Source of the DNA: Dysgonomonas sp. Marseille-P4361
GTDB lineage: Bacteria > Bacteroidota > Bacteroidia > Bacteroidales > Dysgonomonadaceae
Assembly (NCBI RefSeq): GCF_900343125.1
Contig: NZ_OPYL01000003.1
Coordinates: 186,001 to 250,000, forward strand
Direction of reading: 5' to 3'
DNA length: 64,000 bases
The notes beneath the pieces were generated by a model. It searched no databases. It had not been told where the DNA came from and was given only the letters and a program-made list of their open reading frames with translations. Within the stretch, counting starts at the first letter, position 1; every line of letters starts with the position of its first letter. The position numbers and the translations under genes were made by a program. Positions 16,083-26,145 of this stretch are shown in pieces.

Positions 16083-17597
16083 TTAGTAATTATTGACTGT
16101 CATTTTCAGTTTACCATAATGTTTCCATAACGATTCCCCAACAACAGGAAGCGTTGTTGCTCTAGCTGCAGCTTCTTTCTCCAATTCGTAATGACGTAAC
16201 GATGCTGTAATAATTGCAATAGTAGGGTCACTACTCCGTCTTTTCTTCAGATCTTCTTTATCGAAGCGAGTGTCTATAAAGGTTGTATCATAGTCTCCTT
16301 CTTCAAAAGCTTCGTTCATCAGTACGCGTTGATGAAAAGGGATAGTCGTCTTTATACCAAGCATTTTGTATTCACGCAATGCACGACGCATAGTTGCAAT
16401 AGCAGATTGTCGTGTACGCCCCCAAGAACATAATTTAGCAATCATCGAGTCATAATGTAAAGACACTTCAAAACCTGCATAAACTGAGCTATCAAGACGT
16501 ATATTTCGACCTTCAGGAACTTCTCTCACTTTTATAATACCGGGAGAAGGCATAAAATTATTTACAGGATCTTCTGCATATATCCGGCACTCTATAGCTG
16601 CCCCATGAAACATAATATCAGATTGCTTATATGGTAAGACACCACCTCCTGCTACAAGGATCATATCTTTTACAATATCAACCCCCGTACATAACTCGGT
16701 CACGGGATGTTCTACCTGTAAGCGAGTATTCATTTCCAGAAAATAGAAATTCTGATCTTTATCAACCATAAACTCTAAAGTTCCGGCACTATAATACCCT
16801 ATATTCTTAGCCGCTTTGACTGCTAAATCCAACATTTTCTCGCGGACTTCAGACTTCAAAAACGGAGAAGGACATTCTTCAATAAGTTTTTGATTCCTTC
16901 TTTGAATTGAACATTCTCTTTCTCCAAGATGAACCACATTCCCGTACCGATCTCCTAATATCTGAACCTCTATATGATGAGGTTTATCAATATACTTTTC
17001 GATATAAACAGCATCATTCCCAAAAGCGTTTGCCGCTTCGGATTTAGACATACGGATAGCAGCTTCCAGCTCCTCAGCAGAATGTACTAACCGCATCCCT
17101 TTACCTCCTCCACCAGCCAAGGCCTTGAGCATAATAGGGTAACCGATTTCTTCGGCGACTCCCCTAGCCTCTTCGATAGAGGATATAGGAGATTCTATTC
17201 CGGGAACAATGGGCAAACCTGCTCCTTTCATCACCTTTCTGGCCTCTGTTTTTATTCCCATACGTTCGATTATATCGGCACTAGGTCCGATAAATATCAC
17301 ACCTTCTTTTTCACATTGACGGGCAAAATCTGCATTCTCTGACAAGAAACCATATCCAGGGTGTATTGCTGCTCCTGTCTTCTTCGCTATTTCTAAGATA
17401 ACATCAGGTTTCAAATATGATGTATCATCGGGAGAGTCTGAAATACAATAAGCTTCTTCTGCATAACGAACATGCAAAGCTCCTCTGTCGGCATGTGTAT
17501 AAATAGCGACAGTTCCTAATTCCATTACCCGACATGTACGGAAGATACGCAAAGCGATTTCTCCTCTATTGGCTACTAATATTTTCTTTATCATCAT
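16083..17597 (-). CDS. accC: Biotin carboxylase subunit
   Basis: A 504-aa ATP-grasp enzyme that carboxylates biotin with bicarbonate and ATP. It starts MMIKKILVANRGEIALRIFR. The glycine-rich ATP lid KALAGGGGKGMRLV, the metal-binding FLEMNTRLQVEHPVTE with catalytic Glu and Arg, and the EECPSPFL region are intact. Compared with AccC of about 450 aa, it has a ~50-residue C-terminal extension (AIITASLRHYELEKEAAARA), common in propionyl-CoA carboxylase-type subunits, which may bind the partner. It lies 12 bp after the carboxyltransferase gene. Confidence 0.92.
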   Translation of the reverse strand: MMIKKILVANRGEIALRIFRTCRVMELGTVAIYTHADRGALHVRYAEEAYCISDSPDDTSYLKPDVILEIAKKTGAAIHPGYGFLSENADFARQCEKEGVIFIGPSADIIERMGIKTEARKVMKGAGLPIVPGIESPISSIEEARGVAEEIGYPIMLKALAGGGGKGMRLVHSAEELEAAIRMSKSEAANAFGNDAVYIEKYIDKPHHIEVQILGDRYGNVVHLGERECSIQRRNQKLIEECPSPFLKSEVREKMLDLAVKAAKNIGYYSAGTLEFMVDKDQNFYFLEMNTRLQVEHPVTELCTGVDIVKDMILVAGGGVLPYKQSDIMFHGAAIECRIYAEDPVNNFMPSPGIIKVREVPEGRNIRLDSSVYAGFEVSLHYDSMIAKLCSWGRTRQSAIATMRRALREYKMLGIKTTIPFHQRVLMNEAFEEGDYDTTFIDTRFDKEDLKKRRSSDPTIAIITASLRHYELEKEAAARATTLPVVGESLWKHYGKLKMTVNNY

Positions 17598-17609
17598 GTC
17601 GCTAGATTT

Positions 17610-19154
17610 TTAAAGTGGAAGATTAGAATGTTTCTTAGGCGGATTGGATTGGCGTTTGTTAGCCAACATCTCAAAACTACGTATCAAACGGATACGAGTT
17701 ACGGATGGATCTATAACTTCATCCATATAACCCAATTCTGCAGCTCTATAAGGATTTGCAAATTTATCTCTGTATTCGTCTTGCAATTCCTTACGTCTTA
17801 TCTCAGAATCTTCAGCCTGATCAATTTCTTTTTTGAATAGTATATTTACAGCTCCATCCGGTCCCATCACCGCTATTTCAGCTGTAGGATAAGCAAAGTT
17901 TATATCCCCTCTGATATGCTTAGAACTCATCACACAATAAGCACCTCCATACGATTTTCGTACAACGATTGTCACCTTAGGAACCGTAGCTTCACAATAA
18001 GCATAAAGTAATTTAGCCCCATGTCGTATAATCCCGTCATGTTCCTGATCCACTCCTGGTAAGAATCCTGGTACATCTACCAATGTTAGTAAAGGAATAT
18101 TGAAAGCATCACAAAAGCGAACAAAGCGAGCCGCTTTAACAGAAGCATTGATATCCAGTGTTCCGGCAAGTACAGCCGGCTGGTTTGCAACAACACCTAT
18201 TGTTTTTCCATTCAGACACATAAACCCAATGACTATATTAGCTGCAAATTCTTCCTGTATTTCGTAGAATCGATAGTCATCTGCAATTTCCTTAATCATT
18301 TTCTTTATATCATATGGCTGATTAGGATTTGTAGGAATAAGATCAACTAAATCAGTTGTCAAACGCGTTGGAGAATCCATCGTTGGCACAAATGGAGGTT
18401 CTTCCATATTATTGCCGGGAAGATAAGTTATCAGTTCACGTATACGATTTATACAATCAATATCGTTATCTGCGGCAAAATGAGCTACTCCAGACTTTGT
18501 CATATGAATATCTGTTCCACCAAGGTCTTCTTTAGTCACCTCTTCTTGTGTTACACTTTTCACCACGTCGGGACCAGTAATAAACATATAACTGCTTTTC
18601 TTCACCATAAAGATAAAGTCAGTCAGAGCAGGTGAATATACAGAGCCTCCTGCACAAGGTCCCATGATTGCGCTAATCTGAGGGACAACGCCCGAAGCCA
18701 TAGAATTCTTCAGAAAAATATCGGCATAGCCACCTAAAGATCTTACCCCTTCTTGAATACGAGCTCCCCCCGAATCATTTAAGCCGATAATAGGTGCCCC
18801 CATTTTCATGGCCATATCCATTACTTTACATATTTTCTGAGAATAGGTTTCGGAAAGAGATCCACCAAACACTGTAAAGTCTTGGGCAAAAACAAAAACC
18901 AATCGTTCTCCGATCATTCCATAACCTGTAACAACCCCATCTCCCAATATTTTAGATTTCTCCATCCCGAAATCGGTAGTGCGATGTGTAACAAATTTAT
19001 CTAGCTCTATAAAAGATCCTTTTTCAAGAAGGAGTTCAATACGTTCGCGAGCAGTCAACTTCCCCATCTGATGTTGCTTCTCTATTCGCTTTACTCCTCC
19101 CCCTAATTCAGCCTCATGATTTAGGTCTTCTAGTTTTTTAAGAAGTTCTTTCAT
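17610..19154 (-). CDS. Acyl-CoA (propionyl/methylmalonyl-CoA) carboxyltransferase subunit
   Basis: A 514-aa crotonase-fold carboxyltransferase that moves the carboxyl group from biotin to acyl-CoA. The N-terminal half has [13 protein letters not shown] and [16 protein letters not shown] (acyl-CoA and oxyanion sites); the C-terminal half has [23 protein letters not shown] and [11 protein letters not shown]. This is the PccB/MmdA type rather than the separate AccA and AccD. It heads the operon. In Bacteroidota the same subunit can also serve methylmalonyl-CoA decarboxylation in propionate formation; presence of a biotin carboxylase next door favours a carboxylase. An ordinary metabolic gene. 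Confidence 0.9.
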   Translation of the reverse strand: MKELLKKLEDLNHEAELGGGVKRIEKQHQMGKLTARERIELLLEKGSFIELDKFVTHRTTDFGMEKSKILGDGVVTGYGMIGERLVFVFAQDFTVFGGSLSETYSQKICKVMDMAMKMGAPIIGLNDSGGARIQEGVRSLGGYADIFLKNSMASGVVPQISAIMGPCAGGSVYSPALTDFIFMVKKSSYMFITGPDVVKSVTQEEVTKEDLGGTDIHMTKSGVAHFAADNDIDCINRIRELITYLPGNNMEEPPFVPTMDSPTRLTTDLVDLIPTNPNQPYDIKKMIKEIADDYRFYEIQEEFAANIVIGFMCLNGKTIGVVANQPAVLAGTLDINASVKAARFVRFCDAFNIPLLTLVDVPGFLPGVDQEHDGIIRHGAKLLYAYCEATVPKVTIVVRKSYGGAYCVMSSKHIRGDINFAYPTAEIAVMGPDGAVNILFKKEIDQAEDSEIRRKELQDEYRDKFANPYRAAELGYMDEVIDPSVTRIRLIRSFEMLANKRQSNPPKKHSNLPL

Positions 19155-19242
19155 TGTGTAATATATTAAAGGTTAGACCAATCCTACATCAGTAAAAAAC
19201 AAACAGGATTGCTTTTAAATTTGGTATTATCTCAAGTATAAC

Positions 19243-19268
19243 CACTAATAATAAATCTATTATTAGTG
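19243..19268. repeat. Perfect 11-bp-stem inverted repeat in the carboxylase-hcp divergent region
   Basis: CACTAATAATA (19243-19253) pairs with TATTATTAGTG (19258-19268) around AATC. It lies between divergent promoters, about 90 bp upstream of the carboxyltransferase start. No T-tract follows on the minus strand. An operator is more likely than a terminator. The 308-bp gap 19155-19462 otherwise holds the operator and promoter of hcp. Confidence 0.55.
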
Positions 19269-19377
19269 TCAATTTTCGGTTCTCTATTATGATATTGTAA
19301 CAGCTATTCTCTATAAAGATATTAAAAAAAGTCTGCAACTATGCGTATTTACTATTTTTTTGGTTAAATCTTCCCAG

Positions 19378-19393
19378 TGTCACAAATGTGACG
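19378..19393 (+). promoter_or_regulatory. Crp/Fnr-type palindrome upstream of hcp
   Basis: TGTCACAAATGTGACG contains the perfect GTCACA-AA-TGTGAC repeat. Its centre (19385.5) is 36.5 bases upstream of the last base of the likely promoter box TACTTTG (19416-19422), so about -42 from the predicted start. This is the classic class II activator position for Crp/Fnr proteins. The protein is probably one of the two regulators at 14.0-15.4 kb. Confidence 0.65.
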
Positions 19394-19462
19394 AATTATA
19401 AAATTCCACATTCTTTACTTTGTAATACAATACAAAGAATACTAATTAAAGAATAAATAGAT

Positions 19463-21112
19463 ATGGAAAAAATGTTTTGTTATCAATGCCAAGAAACAGC
19501 CAAAGGTGAAGGTTGTATACTTAAAGGGGTATGCGGTAAAGATTTTATCACATCAAATTCGATGGATTTGCTGATCTATTCGGTACAAGGAATTTCTGTA
19601 CTTACGACTAAGATAAGAGAAAGAAAATCGGTCTATAATTTAGATGCTATCAACACATTTGTTCGCGATGCCTTATTTTGCACCATTACAAATGCTAATT
19701 TTGACGACTCTTCTATTAAAGAAAGAATTACCGAAAGCCTTAAAATCAGAAAAGATCTGATAGACTTCTGCACATCTAATAATATCTCTTTCCCTCAAGT
19801 TTCTCAGATTACATGGAATGGAGAAGAAAAAGACTATGATAAAATAGCTACAACTGTAGGAATACTAAGCGAAGAGAATGAAGATGTACGTTCATTAACT
19901 CAACTTACAATATATGGTCTGAAAGGAATGGCTGCTTATGCTGAACATGCTGCACGATTAGGCTATAAGGATGAAGATATTGATCAATTTATGCAACGAG
20001 CAATGCACGATATAACATTGGGTACACTATCCATAAATGAACTTATCGCATTGGTACTAGAGACTGGTTCTGTAGGTGTTAAAACTATGGCTTTATTGGA
20101 TAAAGCAAATACCGAAAGTTATGGTAATCCTGAATTGACTGAGGTAAATATCGGTGTTAGAAATAATCCGGCTATCCTCATCAGCGGGCACGATCTTAAA
20201 GATATGGAAGAGCTTCTGGCTCAAACCGAAGGTACAGGGGTGGATGTATATACTCATAGTGAAATGCTTCCGGCTAATTACTATCCTAAGTTCAAAAAAT
20301 ATAAACATTTTGTTGGTAACTATGGAAATGCTTGGTGGCAACAGAGAGAAGAATTTTCCAGCTTCAACGGACCTATTTTATTTACAACAAACTGTATCGT
20401 ACCTCCATTAAACAATGCCAGCTATAAGGATAAGGTATTTACAACAAATTCGACTGGTTATCCCGGATTTAAATACATTAATGAGGATGCAAATGGCAAA
20501 AAAGATTTTTCGGAAATCATCAAATTAGCTAAAAAATGTCCTGCACCAACTCAGATAGAAGAAGGAAATATTGTCGGAGGTTTTGCTCACCATCAAGTTC
20601 TTCAATTAGCAGACAAGGTTGTTGATGCTGTTAAAAGTGGAGCTATCAAGAAATTTGTTGTGATGGCGGGTTGCGATGGGCGTGTGAAAGGCAGAAGCTA
20701 TTATACCGAATTTGCAGAAATGTTGCCTAACGATACTGTTATTCTTACTGCCGGATGTGCAAAATATAGATATAACAAACTACCTCTTGGCGATATAGGC
20801 GGTATCCCTCGCGTGTTAGATGCCGGTCAGTGTAACGATAGCTACTCGTTAGCCGTTATTGCTATGAAACTACAGGAGGTCTTTGGCTTGCAAGATATAA
20901 ATGAACTCCCTATAGTGTACAACATTGCATGGTATGAACAAAAAGCTGTCATAGTCCTTCTGGCTCTACTCAGTTTAGGAGTTAAAAATATTCATTTAGG
21001 ACCATCTTTACCTGCTTTTATCTCACCTAATGTACTTAAGGTATTGGTCGAAAACTTTGGTATTGGAGGTATTTCTGAAGTAGAAGAAGATATGAAGGCT
21101 TGGATTGCTTAA
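19463..21112 (+). CDS. hcp: Hybrid cluster protein (Hcp)
   Basis: A 549-aa metalloenzyme carrying a [4Fe-4S] and a hybrid Fe-S-O cluster. The N-terminal cysteines [19 protein letters not shown] bind the cubane. Later residues for the hybrid cluster include His in ISGHD, Cys in TNCIVPP, Cys in MAGCDGR and Cys in TAGCAKYRY, all in family positions. Hcp reduces nitric oxide (historically assigned hydroxylamine reductase) and acts in the cytoplasm. It overlaps or abuts the downstream ric/ytfE gene, forming a nitrosative-stress pair. A palindrome and promoter at 19378-19422 indicate activation by a Crp/Fnr protein. Confidence 0.95.
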   Translation: MEKMFCYQCQETAKGEGCILKGVCGKDFITSNSMDLLIYSVQGISVLTTKIRERKSVYNLDAINTFVRDALFCTITNANFDDSSIKERITESLKIRKDLIDFCTSNNISFPQVSQITWNGEEKDYDKIATTVGILSEENEDVRSLTQLTIYGLKGMAAYAEHAARLGYKDEDIDQFMQRAMHDITLGTLSINELIALVLETGSVGVKTMALLDKANTESYGNPELTEVNIGVRNNPAILISGHDLKDMEELLAQTEGTGVDVYTHSEMLPANYYPKFKKYKHFVGNYGNAWWQQREEFSSFNGPILFTTNCIVPPLNNASYKDKVFTTNSTGYPGFKYINEDANGKKDFSEIIKLAKKCPAPTQIEEGNIVGGFAHHQVLQLADKVVDAVKSGAIKKFVVMAGCDGRVKGRSYYTEFAEMLPNDTVILTAGCAKYRYNKLPLGDIGGIPRVLDAGQCNDSYSLAVIAMKLQEVFGLQDINELPIVYNIAWYEQKAVIVLLALLSLGVKNIHLGPSLPAFISPNVLKVLVENFGIGGISEVEEDMKAWIA

Positions 21113-21125
21113 TAGAAAGAATAAA

Positions 21126-21857
21126 ATGGAAAATTTAAAAGATAAAACTGTTGGTGAAATTGTAGCCCTTAATATAGGCTATGCAAAAGTATTTCAAAAT
21201 TACGGAATTGACTTTTGCTGTGGAGGTGATATTTTGTTAGCAGATGCCGTAAGTAAAATAGATGTATCGCTAGATGATGTATTAAATGAGATTGAGATGA
21301 CTCCTCATTATAATATTCCACAAGCTCTGAACTTCAATGCTTGGTCGCTAGACTTACTTATTGATTATATAGTTAAATTTCATCATAACTATATTAGAAC
21401 TGAAGGTCCTAAAATTTACACCTTACTAGAAAAAGTTTGTAAAGCACATGGAGACACAGATAAACATTTGTACGAAGTTTTAGAGTTATTCAAAGAGTCA
21501 CTTATAGATCTGCATAACCATTTGGACAAAGAAGAAAATGTTTTATTCCCTTTTGTTTATGAGGTAATGAATGCTCTTAGCAAAGGTAAAGAAGCTCCCG
21601 AATTTCATTGTGGAAGTGTTGTAAACCCTATACGAGTAATGATGCAAGAACACGAAGATGAAGGTATTAGATTCAGAAAAATCTCAGCACTAACAAATTC
21701 CTATAAAGCTCCTGAATATGCATGTAATTCATATAGGTTAGTATTGGAAGAGTTGAAGAATTTTGAAGAAAATCTTCATATTCATATTCACAGTGAAAAT
21801 AATATTCTTTTTCCTAAAGCGATAAAAATAGAAGATAGCCTGATAAGATTCAACTAA
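21126..21857 (+). CDS. ric: Ric/YtfE/ScdA di-iron protein, repairs nitrosatively damaged Fe-S clusters
   Basis: A 243-aa protein; I start at ATG 21126 (MENLKDKTVGEIVALN), 13 bp after hcp, rather than at 21105. The N-terminal ScdA_N domain contains the conserved GIDFCCGG; the C-terminal hemerythrin-like four-helix bundle has di-iron ligands HHNYIR, HNHLDKEENVLFP, MQEHEDEG and HIHIHSENNILFP. It releases NO from, or donates iron to, damaged clusters. The operon with hcp is a classic nitrosative-stress unit. A strong hairpin terminator follows. Confidence 0.93.
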   Translation: MENLKDKTVGEIVALNIGYAKVFQNYGIDFCCGGDILLADAVSKIDVSLDDVLNEIEMTPHYNIPQALNFNAWSLDLLIDYIVKFHHNYIRTEGPKIYTLLEKVCKAHGDTDKHLYEVLELFKESLIDLHNHLDKEENVLFPFVYEVMNALSKGKEAPEFHCGSVVNPIRVMMQEHEDEGIRFRKISALTNSYKAPEYACNSYRLVLEELKNFEENLHIHIHSENNILFPKAIKIEDSLIRFN

Positions 21858-21869
21858 AAACTAAAAAGG

Positions 21870-21901
21870 AAAGAGCTCGTAATTTAAATTACGAGCTCTT
21901 T
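21870..21901. terminator. Bidirectional terminator between ric and the PepSY gene
   Basis: AAAGAGCTCGTAATTT is followed at once by its exact reverse complement, a 32-bp perfect palindrome, with T-runs on both strands. It serves the convergent ric and PepSY genes. Confidence 0.9.
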
Positions 21902-21912
21902 TTGCTTTTATA

Positions 21913-23463
21913 CTATTTCGTTTTTCTTCTCCGATGTCTTTTCCAATAAATTATATATCCTGACACAAATACGAGTAATGACATAATTCCGGATAATAAG
22001 ATGAAATAACTTTCACCCATTACACCATTTACAATGAAAGTATAAATTCTGCCTACATGTGCTTCGAGGCTTACATGCCAAAGAGACATTTTTGCATCTT
22101 TTACCTCATCCGGCATTGGAGCAAAAGATTCAGGTTTACCGACAGATAAAGCTCCGACAGAATAACTGAATATTATTTCTTTATTAGAAAAATCTTTCGA
22201 ATATCCACTTACATCCACGCCACCAATAACACCTCTCTGTGGCTCAACAATATTTTGAAGCATTTTTTGCTCACCTGAAAACAGAGGTCGCATTTGAGAA
22301 ATATCTACAGACATTCCGCTTTGTTTCTCCCAATAATACAATCCACTAAACGAGCCTACAACCCAAAGATTTGGTGCTATTTCTTCCATCACATTCACGC
22401 CCATCACACTCACACGAGGAGCTTTTCGTATAATCTCTGGTTGTTCCGATAAGCTTTTCATTTTAAAGAAGCCATTCGAAGTATACATAAACCATTCGTC
22501 CGAGTAACGGTCATATCTGATATTTCTCAGTTTCTCGAACCAAGGATTATCCGTATCGTGCATAGTGCCCGGTATTGGTTTCATTTTATCTTTTATAATA
22601 AAAATCATTGCCGGAGGTCTAAGAAATGTGCCGGAAACAATAACAATGATTGAGAATAGCAGAAACCATGCACCTAGCTTATTATGCCATTTAAGATTAC
22701 TTTTAAAGAACTGCGAATATTTTTGCTTCTTGTCCTTTTCTCTTACTTTCTTTATTATTTTAGGGAAAAACAAAAGAATTATACCTGTTATCGAAAGTAT
22801 TATAAATACAACTCCAATAAAGTCCACAAAAAGTTTACCTATAAGACCAAACATCTCGCCACTATGTAATGTCCAAAACGCTCTGAACATAGATACTTCT
22901 TTCTGATAACCTTCTGGTGCTTTCAGTTCTATTTCCTCAAAAGATGTATATGGATATGTTGATATATGTGCATGAGATCGGGAAATGACGACAATAGAAT
23001 CTCCTTTGAAGCTGATATCAGCTAATCTTTCTTCACCTACATCTAACAAATCAGTTTTAAGATTCCACTTCTGTTGACTTTCATCAAACTGATAAAGGTC
23101 GAATGTGGTTATAGCAAAGATCTCATTACGTCCAGTTTTAATTATATTTATTGTGTTTCTATTATCAGCTCCTTCATGCATTCCTTTTATATACGGAGTA
23201 AATTCAGTATGCAGTGAATCAGTAAGCCAAATACCACTCCCACCATAAAGAAGAATAGAGTCTGGTGCTATTTTTAAACTCCCCTTTACCGCCGAATTAT
23301 TCCAGTTCTTATATTCATAAGTATCTGGCAAAATCGAACGAGAAATATCAAGTCCAGCTATAGCATGCCTGTGATTAAGAAAAATTCCGGATAAAGAAAA
23401 TACAATCATAAATAAGGCTATAAGTACCCCCAGCCATTTATGAATTTTAATAAAAGTCTTCAT
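21913..23463 (-). CDS. PepSY-type membrane protein, last gene of the nrf operon
   Basis: A 516-aa inner-membrane protein. It starts MKTFIKIHKWLGVLIALFMIVFSLSGIFLNHRH, the first helix with the paired His characteristic of PepSY-TM (iron-reductase-like) proteins. Further helices are near residues 210-235 (GLIGKLFVDFIGVVFIILSI), 265-285 and 480-510. Large periplasmic loops lie between. The His pattern (HKWLG, HSGEMFG, KWHNKLGAW, SLEAHVGRIY) suggests heme or electron transfer across the membrane. It may feed electrons to, or help assemble, the periplasmic cytochromes made by this operon; that is inference. It follows the NimA-like gene by 20 bp. Confidence 0.8.
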   Translation of the reverse strand: MKTFIKIHKWLGVLIALFMIVFSLSGIFLNHRHAIAGLDISRSILPDTYEYKNWNNSAVKGSLKIAPDSILLYGGSGIWLTDSLHTEFTPYIKGMHEGADNRNTINIIKTGRNEIFAITTFDLYQFDESQQKWNLKTDLLDVGEERLADISFKGDSIVVISRSHAHISTYPYTSFEEIELKAPEGYQKEVSMFRAFWTLHSGEMFGLIGKLFVDFIGVVFIILSITGIILLFFPKIIKKVREKDKKQKYSQFFKSNLKWHNKLGAWFLLFSIIVIVSGTFLRPPAMIFIIKDKMKPIPGTMHDTDNPWFEKLRNIRYDRYSDEWFMYTSNGFFKMKSLSEQPEIIRKAPRVSVMGVNVMEEIAPNLWVVGSFSGLYYWEKQSGMSVDISQMRPLFSGEQKMLQNIVEPQRGVIGGVDVSGYSKDFSNKEIIFSYSVGALSVGKPESFAPMPDEVKDAKMSLWHVSLEAHVGRIYTFIVNGVMGESYFILLSGIMSLLVFVSGYIIYWKRHRRRKTK

Positions 23464-23483
23464 TTACTAGTTTTAGTTCTATA

Positions 23484-24047
23484 TTATTCAATTCTGCCCC
23501 ACTTCATTTCTTCTCCCGAAGAATCAAACTTTTTACGTTTTGAGGTTATTTCTTCAATATCGATACGATATATATTTGTTTTAGGCAGCCCTTCCTTTAC
23601 AGCCAGATCGAAATAGGGCATTTTGGAAGGTGTATACTTTTCGCACAGCAAACGAAGGGCGTTGATAGATTCTGTTTCTTCTTTTACCAAATATATTTTA
23701 CCCAATATCATCGCTGATTCATATTCCGTAGTAAAGACCTTACTAGAAAGAGTGGAAGCTTTAGATTCATTTGTTAAAAAACTCTGTAATTCTTCTTCTG
23801 AGAATAAATCTGGCACATCCACTGTCCCTACAAATGTTACCCAAACCGATTGACCATTAGAAAGAGAATCTGCTTTTTTGCCTCCTTTAGCGGAATGGAA
23901 GTAGAGAAACTTATCATCTCTTACAAGAGACAAAGGAATTCCGTATGGCTGACCATCCATGTCAATGATTGACAATACGCCAAAAGGAGATTTATCAATC
24001 AAACCAATTGCAAATTCCTGATTCATTTCTCTATCTTTCCGCCTCAT
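23484..24047 (-). CDS. NimA-like FMN-binding split-barrel flavoprotein
   Basis: A 187-aa protein of the pyridoxamine-phosphate-oxidase-like fold. FGVLSIIDMDGQPYGIPLSLVRDDKFLYFHSAKGGKKADSL is the FMN-binding strand set typical of Nim-like nitroreductase proteins; the variable C-terminus ends in RKKFDSSGEEMKWGRIE. Members can reduce 5-nitroimidazoles, but most are uncharacterised flavoproteins, so resistance should not be assumed. Its place between ccsA and the PepSY gene hints at a role in nitrogen-oxide metabolism or electron transfer. An alternative start is at 24026 (MNQEFAIG). It lies 11 bp after ccsA. Confidence 0.8.
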   Translation of the reverse strand: MRRKDREMNQEFAIGLIDKSPFGVLSIIDMDGQPYGIPLSLVRDDKFLYFHSAKGGKKADSLSNGQSVWVTFVGTVDVPDLFSEEELQSFLTNESKASTLSSKVFTTEYESAMILGKIYLVKEETESINALRLLCEKYTPSKMPYFDLAVKEGLPKTNIYRIDIEEITSKRKKFDSSGEEMKWGRIE

Positions 24048-24058
24048 ACCACTTCTTA

Positions 24059-24841
24059 TTATGAATAAACATGTATACTACTTTGAGCTGCCGGAAGATA
24101 ATTTACGCCTATCCAAGTAATCATCAACATGATAAATGCTACCGGCAACATCCACAATGTAAATTTAGGATGCTTATTTTGTAATCGCATATGGATATAT
24201 ATCAGATAAGCTGCACATGTGATAAATGCCCAAGTTTCTTTTGGATCCCATGACCAATAATGTCCCCAAGCTTCTTTAGCCCACAAAGCACCCATCAATA
24301 ACCCCAGCATCAGGAAACCAAAGCCAACATATACAATGTTATCCATAAAGTTATACAACTGCTCATCGGCCTTATTCTTATTTAATTTCACCAACTGTAC
24401 TATTGAAGCAATAGTTGCAGCACCTAGCATTGAATAAGATAAGATATAAACAGTCACATGCGGTACAAACCAATAACTCTGCAATGCAGGCATTAAATTT
24501 GTTGAATGTATCTCAGGTTTAACGATATTGATGATAACAAATACAATGGCCACTAAGGAAGAAAAGCCCAGTATCCAATTGTATTTCCAATGCTTATAAG
24601 TAATATAACCAATCAGAGCCAAAAAGAATGAGTACCATAAACGAGTTTCTCCCATTGTACGCAATGGCGGACGTTCCTGACCTATCCATAATCCGACAAT
24701 AAAAGCCCCAAAAATTACAATACCTAATATGGTAAGTACATCTACAATCAGATGTTTTTTTGTCTTAAATGCAAGTATTCCAGCCAGAAGCCAACATATA
24801 ATAGATGGTATTGCAAACCACAAATATTCGTTCCAAGTCAT
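24059..24841 (-). CDS. ccsA: Cytochrome c biogenesis protein CcsA/CcmC-like (heme handling)
   Basis: A 260-aa protein with about eight membrane helices. The heme-binding WWD motif is seen as WGHYWSWDPKETWAF, and conserved His residues lie in FVPHVTVYIL and YIHMRLQNKH. With ResB it forms the system II cytochrome c synthetase, which attaches heme to CXXCH motifs in the periplasm, here serving NrfA and NrfH. Start is 2 bp after the resB stop (TAA-TT-ATG), so the two are translationally close. Confidence 0.93.
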   Translation of the reverse strand: MTWNEYLWFAIPSIICWLLAGILAFKTKKHLIVDVLTILGIVIFGAFIVGLWIGQERPPLRTMGETRLWYSFFLALIGYITYKHWKYNWILGFSSLVAIVFVIINIVKPEIHSTNLMPALQSYWFVPHVTVYILSYSMLGAATIASIVQLVKLNKNKADEQLYNFMDNIVYVGFGFLMLGLLMGALWAKEAWGHYWSWDPKETWAFITCAAYLIYIHMRLQNKHPKFTLWMLPVAFIMLMITWIGVNYLPAAQSSIHVYS

Positions 24842-24843
24842 AA

Positions 24844-26139
24844 TTATTCTTTTTTCCTATTTCTGTTACCAAGCCACAACATACATATAGAGCCCATAGC
24901 AATCATAAATATACCAACATAAACAGCATATAACCATGGGTCATAAACTAATTCGAAACCACTCATACGTGACGCTTTACCCAAAGCATGATCATAATCA
25001 TATTGATAAATCATCCAATCTCCCATTCTCAAGGGACTATTAACTTCCAGTGTTGTACGAATAGGGTCTTTTCCATCCTTTGTCATAACAGTGACATCAG
25101 AAGCGAAACGTTTAGCTTCGGGTTTTGTCATAACTAACGAATAGGTAGAATCTAGATCGAGAGGCATTACAAATTGGTCTACACTTCCACAAGTCAACCA
25201 ACCCGAAACGGTTTGCTTTGTTTCTATATTAGTCACCTTCACTCTTGCAGCAGGCATCGATCCCGCCATTGGAATAGCCTGAAAGCTGGTATCTGTTTGA
25301 CGAACTGCTTCGTGAATATATTCTTGCAATTCTAATTCCCAACCCGCAAGAATTTCTTTACGATTTTTCTCATCGATTTGATAGTATGCTGGTTTATTTT
25401 CAGGTTGTACATCTCCTGAAAATTTATTCACAACCGCGAGTTTTGGCTCATATTCTTCCATTACAAAATCATGTAATTGTATTGCAATATCCAGTTCCAA
25501 AACATTTTCGTGATTGTCGTATACACGCCATTCCACATTTCCTTCTTCTACATACATCACATACCTTAACATGTCTGCTGAACCAAATCCTGCCGCGAAA
25601 AGGAATAGCCATAAACCAAAATGATTTAAGTAGAAACCATAATCTCTCCACTTGAAACGGTGTAGCCTTTTTGCTATAACAAGACCTAGTACAAGCAGGT
25701 TGAAAATATAAACAAAGACAAAAGGCCATGATGTAGTCACTTGTTTCAATCCCAGCTTGGTTATTGCATAATCTACGATCTCGTAAAAAGATGCGTGATC
25801 CATATGAATATGAAGATCTGTGTTTACCCTCGCAAATTGTGGTATTAATCCCATAAAGATGGTAAGGATAAAAAGCCCTCCAATAAGGGTCACCGATAGA
25901 GGTACACTAGAAAGCCAATTGACAATAGGATTATCTTTGACAAAAGACAACACTGCTATCAATACGATCAGACATGCTCCTATTATAAGATTGACTGGGA
26001 AATGCAGCAGATAAAAATCAAAACTGCCTAACGTTAGTTGGAGAAGAGTGCTTACAAGCAAAATTCCCAAAAGAAAGGCTATACTCTCCTTGTATAGCCA
26101 TGGGAATTGCCACATATTCCTTTTATTATTAGTATCCAC
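24844..26139 (-). CDS. resB: Cytochrome c biogenesis protein ResB/Ccs1
   Basis: A 431-aa membrane protein with four predicted helices (residues about 15-37, 48-68, 80-105, 145-165) and a large periplasmic domain before a final helix near 405-425. The periplasmic His in IHMDHASFYEI and the block LRMGDWMIYQYDYDHALGKASRMSGFELVYDP are ResB landmarks. It partners CcsA in heme delivery. It lies between the porin and ccsA genes with a 6-bp gap on the porin side. Confidence 0.92.
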   Translation of the reverse strand: MDTNNKRNMWQFPWLYKESIAFLLGILLVSTLLQLTLGSFDFYLLHFPVNLIIGACLIVLIAVLSFVKDNPIVNWLSSVPLSVTLIGGLFILTIFMGLIPQFARVNTDLHIHMDHASFYEIVDYAITKLGLKQVTTSWPFVFVYIFNLLVLGLVIAKRLHRFKWRDYGFYLNHFGLWLFLFAAGFGSADMLRYVMYVEEGNVEWRVYDNHENVLELDIAIQLHDFVMEEYEPKLAVVNKFSGDVQPENKPAYYQIDEKNRKEILAGWELELQEYIHEAVRQTDTSFQAIPMAGSMPAARVKVTNIETKQTVSGWLTCGSVDQFVMPLDLDSTYSLVMTKPEAKRFASDVTVMTKDGKDPIRTTLEVNSPLRMGDWMIYQYDYDHALGKASRMSGFELVYDPWLYAVYVGIFMIAMGSICMLWLGNRNRKKE

Positions 26140-26145
26140 TAGTAA

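Noticed and set aside
23484-24047. Calling the flavoprotein a nim nitroimidazole-resistance gene
   Set aside because: The fold is shared by many housekeeping flavoproteins, and its place inside the nrf operon argues for a metabolic role.
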